A DNA stretch of 64,000 nt, taken from contig CM034136.1 in the NCBI GenBank assembly GCA_019914995.1, forward strand, positions 7,823,787-7,887,786. The letters run 5' to 3'. The position numbers were made by a program, and so were the translations under genes. Under the pieces are notes generated by a model that was not told the DNA's origin, did not search any database, and saw only the letters and a list, made by a program, of their open reading frames with translations. This DNA comes from Acanthochlamys bracteata (Eukaryota; Streptophyta; Magnoliopsida; Pandanales; Velloziaceae). This document shows positions 22,954-33,265 of the stretch, piece after piece (positions within the stretch are counted from its first letter, which is position 1; every line of letters starts with the position of its first letter).

Positions 22954-25181
22954 ATGGCGGATGATGAATACGGAATCCGCGAGCAGCGGCAGCGGCCACC
23001 GTCGTCTTCCTCCGCTGCTCCTCCGCCGCCGCCGGCCGATGGCAAGCCACAGGTGCCTTATAAAGATTCGATCTTGAAATATTTTTTTCCTTCTTCCGAC
23101 TATGTAACGCGTTCGCTCAATCGGCTGAGTCATAAAGATCATACCCTTTTCTTCCTTGAGTTCGTTTTGTGACCCATTTTTCTTGAAAGAATTATACTAC
23201 GTAACTTGATAATTGTCTCCTGAGTGAAGGAATTAGGTATGTGTGCTATCAGGATCTAACAAAAAGATTAGGGATTTTACCATATTAGAGATTCTTCATC
23301 AAGCCTGGGGTGGAAATTTTTCATATGTTAGTATTATATGTTAAAGTCTTTTGGTTAGAGAGTTTGCTTCAAATCTGTAATGCTAATGTGAGTAGTTTTG
23401 TATCATGTTGCCTTTACGTTATGATCTCAACTTCTTGGCTTCAATATTGTAGTTGCATTGAGTTCTTCCGATCTTTTTGATGGCTAAATAACTAATACGA
23501 TTAGTCAGGTTGCTGATGGTGGTGGTGCTGCTGCAAGAACGGATATCTCTCCCAAGATGCTTCCTATGCATCCTCATCTTATGCCAGCTTTAATTCCACA
23601 ACTGCAAGAACAAAATGATCATGGACCTGGAATTTATGCTGTACCTTATCAACCATCTATGGGTTATATGACTGGCTTTTCGCCAAAAACACTTACACCG
23701 CTCACTTACAGGATACCCACGTAAGTTCCATTGCTTATTCTTGATTTGAGGTAGAACAACTTTATCTAATACCGAGGACTGATTTGTTATCTTGCAATAA
23801 TTAGCTTCATTCACCAAGCTCTGTGAGAAAGGTAGTCTGTTCGAGTTTTTAGGTTCCGGATCATTTATAGACCGTAGCTTTTGTAATTGCTGGTTCTGCA
23901 AAATTATGCAAAACTGTAGCCTGTTTGGCACGTATTCTGATTCTGTGGTTCTTGTACTAATTTAATGCCCATTATCAGGAGGAGAAATACTAGTGGAACA
24001 ACAGGTGAAGGTCAAGGACAAGATGGAAGGCAACAACAAGGGCCTCAAAGACAAGTAGTTGTAAGAAGGTTTCAGTTTGCATTTCAGCTTGACTTGGCCC
24101 TTATCGTCAAACTGGCAGCAATTGTATTCTTGTTCAGCCAAGAAGGATCAAGACATCGGCTTGTCGTTCTTGTTCTCTTCGCTGCGTTTATTTATCTGTA
24201 AGGATAATCATTCATTTTGATTTGCAAAATCTCTAAAATTTCAGTTACCTGCCATCCTTTCCTTGATGCCTAGAGTTATTTTTATTCACAGTAAATAGCT
24301 GCATACTTAATGCTGACCTATTTTTATCTTGCTGTATCAGAATCTTTTGCTTGAGGAGTTTAACCTTTTTTTAAACTCACTGCAGCTATCAGACTGGAGT
24401 ACTTTTACCTTTAATGCGATGGATTAGGCGAGGTGCTGAACCTCGTCAACCACTGCCTCATCTCCAACCACGTCCTGCTATCCAGCCAGAGAATGGCCCT
24501 CCTGATATACCGCAACTTATTGATCCTCAACCTGACACAGGTACAACTTCAAACCCCTTAATTGAAACCCATCAGATCAGCATTGCTTCTTGCGGAATCT
24601 ACATATCTATAATAAAAATTTGTTAGTTATCAGTTTGCAAATTTTTTTTGCTTTTCAACATTACTTGTAGCTTTCTGGATGCATTTCACATCTAAAGTTG
24701 GCACTTTTTTAGTGATTTAACTTAAATATACAAATGGCGCATGCTTGCTTTTCTATAAAGCATAATGCAATTCATTTTGATTGAGCTACTCCATACAGCT
24801 GCTTTGTCTGGGCATCAGTTTTTAGCTTTTCCTATTTAATTTCAACAGCTGCATACCTTGATATCTGGATATACATACATGAATATTAGGTTCTTAATGT
24901 CCTTATAGTGCTAGACTTCCATATATTTTGCATGCCTCAATAACACCATTATATATGAACTTTAGAAGTGCTTTATAGGACACCTTCTGGTTCTAACATA
25001 TGTTTGCGGGGTGAAACCAGATGAGAATGTTGCCGCTGGTAATCAGCCTGCTGTAAATGATGATCAACCAGCTGCTGCGAGGAGGAATGGATTTAATTGG
25101 TGGAGCATTGTGAAGGAGATCCAGACCTTCGTTGTTGGTTTTGTTGCTTCTCTTCTACCCGGATATCCTCAGCATGAGTAG
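22954..25181 (+). CDS. HERPUD-like ER membrane protein (plant-conserved, no ubiquitin-like domain)
   Basis: Five exons, 22954-23052, 23509-23720, 23979-24197, 24386-24540 and 25021-25181, join in phase and give 281 residues. The N-terminal half is hydrophilic and low in complexity: Pro/Ser-rich, then MLPMHPHLMPALIPQLQEQN and a Gly/Gln-rich stretch. Two neighbouring hydrophobic spans lie at about 139-156 (DLALIVKLAAIVFLF) and 165-185 (LVVLVLFAAFIYL), followed by LMRWIRRG. A Pro-rich linker leads to a C-terminal amphipathic or hydrophobic segment ending VKEIQTFVVGFVASLLPGYP. This order, a hairpin plus a terminal F(x)ASLxP helix, recalls the C-terminal part of animal HERPUD1, an ER-associated degradation factor. 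The N-terminal ubiquitin-like domain is absent. The similarity is a judgement by eye; the function in plants is inferred only. Confidence 0.75.
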
Positions 25182-25753
25182 ATGGCACCTCATAAAAGTT
25201 GAAAGCAAAAATTATGCACAACACATGCTGACTTGCAGAAATTAAGTTGCAGATTTTCAGTCTTTGTGAGAGAGCGAGCTTCGAAGAATGTGTTTGTATC
25301 GACCCAAAAAAACGAACGGTCGTGTGAGGTATAGAGTGATTTTTTCATCCCAGGGCATGGGTGTAACTGTGTAAGCAAGGAAGTTAATTTTATTTTAGCA
25401 AAATTGTGTTTTAATCCCGTAACTAAATAGTTTTGCTCATCTCATTTGGGTGTGTTATATCTAAATTTTTTTCAGTAATTTGTCTAACGAGCTTTGATAT
25501 TAGCTATACAATACTACTAGCATAGAAGATTTTGAGCGTAATAAAAAGCTACAATATCTTCTCATCCACTGACGAGCAGTAGCATTCATGTACCAGCAGC
25601 TTGAATTTTACAATTTATTTCAAACTGCAGGAATGATATTTACAAAGAATATATAAATTATAACAAACTAAAAATAAAAACATCATGACAAGATGTAACT
25701 TACAGCCTAAAGAACTATTAGGAAAAAAAAAACTGCACAGTTCGAAGTTCATG

Positions 25754-28700
25754 TCAAATCTCCAAAAGAAGTTTGCTAATTTTCTTAAGTTCCTCGAGAG
25801 CGAAAATTGCGTTGCTGTTGTTGGACGTGCCAGAGCCTCTATGGTTTTGCTCGAAGACGCATTCTATCACCTGTCAGTGAAATGCAAAAGAGTTGGTACT
25901 ACAAACATCTGAAACAACGGACTGATAAAGTCAATCATACATGATCTCATGCACTGCTGATACTATCTATGATCAACTATCATAAAATGGATCATTGAAA
26001 TTAAAAAATGGGAAAACAATCTACAAAATATGTCCAACAACAGTAGCAAAGGAAGTGCAGAGAATCCTGGTAAGAGAAAACTGAAATAATGCAATCTTAT
26101 TTAGATGCTGCGGGCTTCCAACTACCCATTGAACTCTTAGCTGAATATTTTAGAAGACGCTACGATAAACGTCTACTTAAGACATATATCCTAAGTCTGT
26201 AGCTAAGCCATTACCTCAGGCTAAGAAAATATCATACCTGGATATTATGAAGCATGGAATCCCCAAGATTTCTCAATATATCTACAAGCTTAGTGTCTTC
26301 TATTTCCAGATTTCCACCAATATCCAGGTGACCACTGCATTCAGGAGTTCCTCCCCTGCCATCTTTGTTGCTATTCTTTCCAAGTCAACTTTTGATCCTT
26401 CCTGTGAATCCCGAATGGCAGAAACTTTATCAGATCTTCGAAACCATCGAAATCTACTAAAACTTGTTCTCCGTTCCTTTAAGCTAGCTGCGCAGGTTTT
26501 CCTCTGAGCAACTTCTTGCTCACATACAACAGGGAGATCGTAATTGCATACAGATTCTTGCATAATGCCACCAGAATTATTCTCTTGGTCAATGGGAATT
26601 TTTTGAAGGTTGGTGTTTGCAGAAACACACAAGTTCTCTTCTTCACACATATCTGACCCTATTGCTCTGGTTACCTCCTCAGGCTGTTCCGTAGAACAAC
26701 TATCCTGCAAGCCTGTACTATCATCTTCCAGTTCAATTTTTGACTCATTAAGTTTCTCCTGCAAGACCTTTCCTGGAGATAACTTACTCAATAGCCTAAG
26801 TCTAGCAGAAGAAATAGAATCTTTTACTCCATTCACATCTTTTGCTGATGAGGGGTCCGATCCTGCTCTATGTAAACCAACTCTCCTTCTAGACAATCCT
26901 TTTGTTTCAGTTGAAATTATATCGCCAGGATAACCTTTGTCAAGCCCATCAGTGTTGTGGATGGCTTTCCACTTCTCTTCCCAGTAACTACCAGCTATAG
27001 GTAAAGGGTACGCTGGATTCTGAGGAGAATTTGTACCTAATGAAATAGAGTGGCGTCTTTTAGATAACGACTTGCTTTTGCTAGATACTCCATCAGACAC
27101 ACAAGACATATTTGTATCAACAGCAACAGCCTGCAGTGGTTTAGCCTTGTCAATCAAGTTCTTCACATTTGTATTTTTGGGAAAATCTAGCATGTGCTGG
27201 AGACACTCGGTAGCATTTTCAGTTGCTAAAAGAGAAGGCCTTAGGTTAAGAAGCATGGAAACGGCAACTGCTGAGATAAATGCTCCCTTTTGAGAGCCAA
27301 GTGCCTTGCATTGTGGTTCAATACTAGCATTTGCACCAGGGAGGAGTGATTCATTAGGACAAGAAAGCACTTCGTCCCAGATGACCAAAAGATCATCTAG
27401 TGAAAACTCACGTCCAAATAAGATGCGCAGCCACCTAATTGCAAAGTACTGAGGCTCAACGCCGAGAGCAACAAGGTGACTGTGAAGAGAAGGATCCACT
27501 ATAGAAAGCAAATTAAACAATGCCGAGGATGCTTCAAGTACTGGAGTTAGCCCCATACCTGATGAAGTGGTAGGGATTGAAGAGTAAAAGTCAGCCATCG
27601 CAGGTACCCCACCACAACCATTCATCAAACTCTCAAACATGCAGTATGCATCATGTTCTAAAAACCTCTCGGACAAAACAACTCCGAGTTCACCTTCTGC
27701 TCCATAAGCATCACCTCAGAAAGAAGATGTGTCTCGTCTCAGAATCAAGCTCATCTAAGTGGCATATTTTCACAACGTATCCCTCAGATCCAGGCTCCTT
27801 ATCACTTTTATTGTCACTGGTGACCATCAAGGGAATGCTATTCGAAGTCAAATCAGCTTCTGGTATGCATATCCGTTCAAAATCATCTTTTAATTGGACC
27901 TTATACATTTCCTGCACTTTGGAAAGGTTCTGGAGATCAATGTGAAGAACATACAGTAGAGGGGCCAAAAGTTCATGCATTCCTGTGTAAAAATGAAGAT
28001 GACAACAAGTGTGAAAGAAAATTCTTCTTATGGAATCATATTGTACATTGCTACCTAGGAGTTGGAATATCATAGATACTACAACTTACCGTGCCTATAT
28101 CTGTAATCAGGATGCTTCAAACACCACGTCAATAGAATTCTCCGCAGCATTGACTGACACGAAGGTTTCTGAAAGTAGGTACCATTTCCTAAATACAAAC
28201 GTGACAAATCCTGGTTAAGCATTTCTCCAGTTCAGCATGCTGAAAGAATCGGCCCCACATGCTGTCTGCAGAGAGGAAGAAGTACTAGCATTATACCATG
28301 CATCCACCACACTGTTTTAATAAGCAGTTAACTAGGATGACATAAGTTTCAATCCTAAAAGTGAAATTAAATGGATGTCTGAGCGAAACTCCTGAGACAT
28401 TCTTTGTAGAGTGGACACAGTTTATGCATATTCAGAAATAGAATATACCTGTACTTTGTGATAGGGGATTGTCCATTTCAAGGTTCGTTGATCTGCTTCC
28501 CTCTGGAAATACATGTGGATCTACAAGTAATGAACGCCTCAAAATTTGATATCTGTTGAGGAAGCAAAGAGTATATCACAAAGATGCAAATGAAGATGTT
28601 CCACAATCTGCCAAATTATCGAAAACTAGCTAAAAACTGACTTCATTCAGACATAGCCAAAGCCAGGAATTGAGTAATAGCCTAATCATACATAAGCCAC

Positions 28701-29166
28701 CTACCTAAGTGCTATAACAGAAAATTTTGCTATAGATTCTCCTTAAGGTTGCCATTGAGCTTCATTTAAAACAAAAAGAAAAAAAAAAGAAACATGAACC
28801 GACTTTTCAGTACAGCTAGCAAAAAATCCTTTCCCCACAAATAGTTTATGAAATGGCCAACCGTCCTGTTATCATCAAATTATCAGAAGAAAAAAAAAAA
28901 GAATCTTCCGCAATTATCTAACAATCCGTATAATAAAGTTCTGAAATTTCCAAGATCCAACCCAATCATGCGAAACTCTTTCAACTGAAAACATATAAAT
29001 CAATCTCACGACAGAGAAAGAATCTTTTTACAAATGCATAATTAAAAAAGATCGAATCTTTTCACCAACGTTCTTGCCGGAGATCATCAATTGATGCCGG
29101 CGGCGGAGGAAGAATTCGGAGATGCGTTCGCCACCGGACTCCTCTTAGGTTCGAGAACTCCTCCAT
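25754..29166 (-). pseudogene. TBC-domain RabGAP (TBC1D5-like, At5g57210 type), probable pseudogene
   Basis: Minus-strand exons are recognisable by family text. They are 29166-29066 (MEEFSNLRGVRWRTHLRILP), 28552-28449 (YQILRRSLLVDPHVFPEG), 28265-28090 (MWGRFFQHAELE...LRRILLTWCLKHP), 27982-26238 and 25870-25754. The last ends LEELKKISKLLLEI, as in intact relatives. Lesions: the exon 1/2 join makes TGA where Arg is expected; one base is missing near 28222 (GAGAAATGC; ELEKMLNQDLSRLY continues in another frame); there is one extra base near 27713 (FLR* instead of LLSDAYGAEGELG); and the frame changes again near 26346 before CSGHLDIGGNLE. The Gln-finger motif YRQGM is YRHGM (codon 28093-28091). The long exon 27676-26346 is still open, so decay looks recent. 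Intact relatives stimulate GTP hydrolysis by Rab GTPases. Confidence 0.72.
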
Positions 29167-30217
29167 TGATGAAAAATATTCATACAAAGAAAAAGGAAAC
29201 GGGTCATTCTGGGAATTGATGGAGAAATTTATTCTTATATTCTTTCGGACTGAGATGCAACATGGGAATGAGTAGAAAAGGTATTCCATATAGGGGTATT
29301 TTGGGAATACATTCGCGCTGACGCGTTAAATTTTGAAAGCAATAGAACTCTGTGGTTAAAAGCTGAGAACTTCTGCAGAGAAACAACAAAGACACCCAGC
29401 AATCTTCATTAAACGTTTGATGTTTAGTGGTAAAATTAGAATCATGGTGTGACTATAAATTCGGTGGCAACCCTTGTTCTCTTCATCGTCTTATCTTATC
29501 TGATAAAACAATCATCATATATAAACTTCCCCCAAACAGGCGTGGAACCAAGAAAAAGAGCTCTTTTTTTCTTCACTGGCTCAAGCTCAAGGGTACTACT
29601 CAATGTCTCTCAATCTCATTATTCCAGTTATATTCACATTTTTCTTGTCATTTGGTTTCTGATTTTATGGGATTTAAAGTTTCTGTGAAGTAATTTATCG
29701 TCTTTTTGTAATCTTTTGCTCTAATTTTGTTATTATTCGACATGGAAGTTTTATTCTGATTGTGCTGTTGTTGGTCCCTGTGATGTTTTCTTCTTTCTTT
29801 TCTGAGAGGGGAATGCTTCAAGATGGAGAATTATAGGTATTTTTAGCAGCTGTTTAGAGGAAATGAAACTTTAGATAGCACTTGGAATTAATTGAATAGT
29901 AAAATTCACATAGTTTCATATGATTAGCAAATCTTTTTTTTAGATAGCACTTGTCTTAATTTGATTTTACACAAGAATAGGTGTTTTACATGCTTTACAA
30001 CTCCAGGCAGCAGGATATTATATACTCTATGCTTTCTGAAGTAATTCAACTTACTTTATGCACATGATTGAATAAGTAAGTGAAGTAAGTTTGACGATAG
30101 GGATTGGGATTTCGAATTTCCTTTTTTGTAACATTTAGTTTCATGCTAAATAATGATGATAAATCTATAATAACTAGCAAATTTATGGCTCACCAAGACT
30201 GTTGTTGGACAGAAAAT
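29167..30217. promoter_or_regulatory. Divergent promoter and 5'UTR intron of the bS16 gene
   Basis: The TBC relic and the bS16 gene are head to head. A pyrimidine-rich first exon for bS16 probably ends at about 29593 (TCAAGCTCAAG|GGTACT region). A candidate acceptor lies just before the start codon (GTTGGACAG, about 30204-30212). This implies a roughly 0.6-kb 5'UTR intron, which often supports strong constitutive expression in plants. The splice sites are my best reading only. Confidence 0.4.
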
Positions 30218-31088
30218 ATGGCTGTGAAGATTAGGTTAGCAAGGTTTGGCTGCAGGAACCAGCCATTCTACCGGTTGATGGTTGCTGACAGCAGCTTTAG
30301 AAGAGATGGAAGGCATATTGAGTTTGTAGGATATTATGATCCAATATCAGGTACTTTTCCTAGTAAAGTTGCAACATTTAGTCTTATTACTCTGCAAAAT
30401 ATGTGCTTTCTGAAAAGCTGGATTGGAACTAAATTTTAGGGAAAGATGGCAGCCCCAAGAGGATGGGACTGAATCTCGAAAGAATAAGGTAAATGGTTCA
30501 AGCTACGTGTCTATTTAGCATTCTAATGTTGTCATCATATGCCGTTATTTCTCTATGCTACCATCACGTTTAAGTTTTTTAAGTTTAGGATAACTACTAA
30601 AGACTGAGTAAAGTCAAACCATCTATAGCAATTTCTGTAAGTGCCAGGTCTCTTGCTTATGTTCTATCCCATGGAAAACCTAGAATTGATGCCATCAAGA
30701 AGCATGTATTGCTCATTTCTATTCCCCCTTGTTCTCTGCAATTTACCTCAAACTAAATTGAGCCAGATGGGTTATTCTCCAAGTCGAAGGGGTATGCTAT
30801 AGTACCTTATTATTTGCTGTACATTTTTGTTTGAGATTGTAATAATTTATCAGTTTTGCGTATTTCAAAATTTTCTCAGTGATCAGAGGTTGAGTTTACA
30901 GGTACTGGTTATCAGTGGGTGCTCAACCTTCGGAAACAGTAGAACGCCTGCTTATAAGAGCAGGGATTCTACCTTCATTTCAGGAGCTTATGCCAGAACC
31001 GAATGATGGACTTGGTGACAGCCCAGCTGCTGAACCCATGAGTGGCTCCGTCCTTGATATTGCCTTACCTGTGGATGCTGGCAATTGA
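30218..31088 (+). CDS. RPS16: Organellar ribosomal protein bS16 (nuclear-encoded, mitochondrion/plastid)
   Basis: Three exons, 30218-30350, 30440-30488 and 30902-31088, join in phase and give 122 residues. The core is typical bS16: [38 protein letters not shown], then [15 protein letters not shown] and [24 protein letters not shown] roughly 40-residue acidic C-terminal tail follows. The protein starts directly with the conserved bS16 beta strand; there is no cleavable presequence. Nuclear RPS16 proteins of several angiosperms are reported to be dually targeted to mitochondria and plastids without a classical presequence, and some replace a lost plastid rps16. Which organelle applies here cannot be read from the sequence. 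An in-frame upstream Met ([11 protein letters not shown]) lies before the probable 5'UTR splice acceptor and was not chosen. Confidence 0.9.
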
Positions 31089-33175
31089 AATGAAGATGGA
31101 GGAGGAGGAAATGACTTTAGATTACAATGCAGTTGGTTGTGCTGAATTTAAGTTTTATATATGCTCTTGTTTGCCGTCTGCCTGATGGTTTTCAGGGGAT
31201 CATGTACTTTTGTTTCAGTTGCTTTTGTTATATGTTCGCTTGAAGAAGTTCTCAGGTTTGGTTCTTTGGTTTCATTGTTTCAGTGATAACAAATCTTGCT
31301 TCTTGTAGTTCTATGGACTGCAACAATCGTGTGTGACATCTCTGCTGCTGTCTGCAGTTCTTAATGAAGTGTGCAAATTGAGACTTTTCAAATTTGTTTT
31401 ATGCTTCATACGTTTGTACATAATATATACAAGAATTCTTCCATGTGTTCTAAAAGATTGAATAATATTGCAAATTTCCATGACCACAGGATATAGGAAA
31501 TTTGTTCGTATATATTTCATATTTTCAGCAGAAGGTGGCTAGTTTCTTATGCACGTTGTTCTTCACCTCCCCCTTCCTCCTGCTGAATGATCCTTTCTTG
31601 TACGCTGGTGCTTCAAAATTTATAAGCACAATCTGTGTTATATATGATTTTCCAGCAAAAGTTCTTCTTTCTTTAAGGAGGAGAAGATTACCACGGACTG
31701 GCCTGCGTATTTCCTTTTGCATTACAATGCATACGCACGCACGCACAAAGAAATTAATCACAACGAGATGAAATTGAAAATAACCAGGAGATTGAAATGG
31801 GTTCTTCGTCTGCGTGCAATAATCCTTCACCAGCGACAAAAATACATACACATCGCTGCTGCCGCATGAAGAAGAAGAATAAAAAGGAAAGAAAAAAACG
31901 AAAGAAAATTACTAATTAAAATCTGGATTTGATTAAAGGCCCAGCCAGTCAGCCAGGCCAATTTTGCAATTACAAATACGACCACCGCGCCAATCGAGGA
32001 CCTTATAATCGCAAAACAGAGAGATACCGACGGATCAATAATGGATCTCTTTCTTCAAATTTCAGATGCTTTATTTTACTTATTTTATTTTATGTTTTAA
32101 ATAATTTTTTTATATTCTATAAAATTATTTAAATTTTCAAAAATATACAAAAACATATTTTTTTCTAAGAAATTAAAATTTATTTAAAATATTTCGTTTT
32201 CAAAAAACTTATTTGTTAAAAGCAATTCCAAACATCCACTCAGCCTTTTGTTTTATAAAAAATTAAAAATTTACTTTTTTTATTTGATTCTATCGTATTC
32301 ACTGGGTTTCTTTAAAAAACAAATTACTTACTAGTCTATAAATTTCTCCTCGTTTGATTGAAGATTTATCTCGTACTATTTCTCTGGAGCGCTGCTGTGT
32401 TTCGTCGATGATGTAATAAGGATTCGAAATCGGTATGCTGTTTTTTTCTTCTTTTGCGATCCAAGAAAATTCTCGCTTTGGCTTTCTCTACTGTAGTCGA
32501 TGATTATTGAAGTTTTTATAATGCCGATGAAGTTGTTCTCTGTTAACTTTTAGGTTAGACATTCGTGTAATCGATAGAGCAATCAGTTAATTATATTTTG
32601 TGGTTATTATTTTGTTCTCTAAATTGCAAGATATCAATGTCGGCTACCGTACTTGGCAACTGCTCACGGACTTGTTATTGTTACTATTATTAATTTATTA
32701 TCACTATTATTTTGCTTCTCTCAAGCATCAGCTTCATGAGGCCATTCAAGTCTTGTGAATTTTAAAATTTTATTCTTGACAAGAACTGCAGCTAGATCTT
32801 GTAGTTTACGTATTTTACGATTATCATTTAAAAATTTTACTAGTAATTTCTGTATATTGTTCATCTTATTGGTTAAAATATCTGCCTACCCCTTGACATG
32901 TATTTAAATTACAGGTTTTTTCTATTACAAACTTGCAATTGAATGAATGTCTAGATTCTTGTTTATCACTTTTAGTATTGATGTGGAGCTTGTTTTGTAT
33001 TTAACGAGCTAGTAATAGTCTACTGAACGTATATCTGACACATTTTGCAGCTTCTATGTCTACGAGTAAATGAGCAAAGTCATACTTATGTCTAAAGCTG
33101 CTCATGCCAATAAAACTGTACTGCTGTCTGCGTTGAGTGACTGATGAAGATATTATTGCCATCTGTATACCTTGC
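31089..33175. other. Noncoding stretch downstream of bS16, with an AT-rich block and a possible orphan 5' exon
   Basis: The bS16 3'UTR runs to about 31500. A short (ACGC)n-like patch lies near 31731-31745. About 32075-32240 is AT-rich and ends CAATTCCAAACATCCACTC, reminiscent of the MITE family terminus. At 32337 a TATAAAT is followed by pyrimidine-rich sequence, a GC-richer 60-base block and a good GT donor near 32431 (AAATCG|GTATGC). This looks like the promoter and first exon of a plus-strand transcript, but I find no coding exon for it. The rest shows nothing recognisable. Confidence 0.35.
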
Positions 33176-33180
33176 ATGAA

Positions 33181-33262
33181 AAGAAGAGAGCCAAGAACAA
33201 TCTGCCGACTCATGCAATGGGGGTCAGTCACCAAGCCGGCAAATCCTTCTTAGCTGCATTCA
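33181..33262 (-). ncRNA. MIR169: Diverged MIR169-like foldback (copy B)
   Basis: Read on the minus strand, the 5' arm (33256-33236) is CAGCTAAGAAGGATTTGCCG+G. The 3' arm (33206-33186) is GGCAGATTGTTCTTGGCTCT+C. The arms pair with three G-U wobbles and one G-G mismatch. On the plus strand these would be four mismatches, so the minus strand is the likely transcript. The 3' arm and the flank beyond it match the neighbouring canonical copy at 36.9 kb (GAAGAGAGCCAAG on the plus strand). The 5' arm differs from canonical miR169 at positions 5, 9, 11 and 14, so NF-YA targeting is doubtful. Processing is not shown by sequence alone. Confidence 0.6.
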
Positions 33263-33265
33263 ACT

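Noticed and set aside
22834-23142. Minus-strand Arg-rich ORF at the HERPUD-like first exon
   Set aside because: Antisense of Pro/Ser-rich coding sequence.
26610-26933. 107-residue plus-strand ORF inside the TBC relic
   Set aside because: Antisense shadow of the long open TBC exon; no recognisable family.
29167-29289. Upstream Met extending the TBC protein (MEYLFYSFP...)
   Set aside because: The family start is close to FSNLRGVRWR; the extension is AT-rich leader and promoter sequence.
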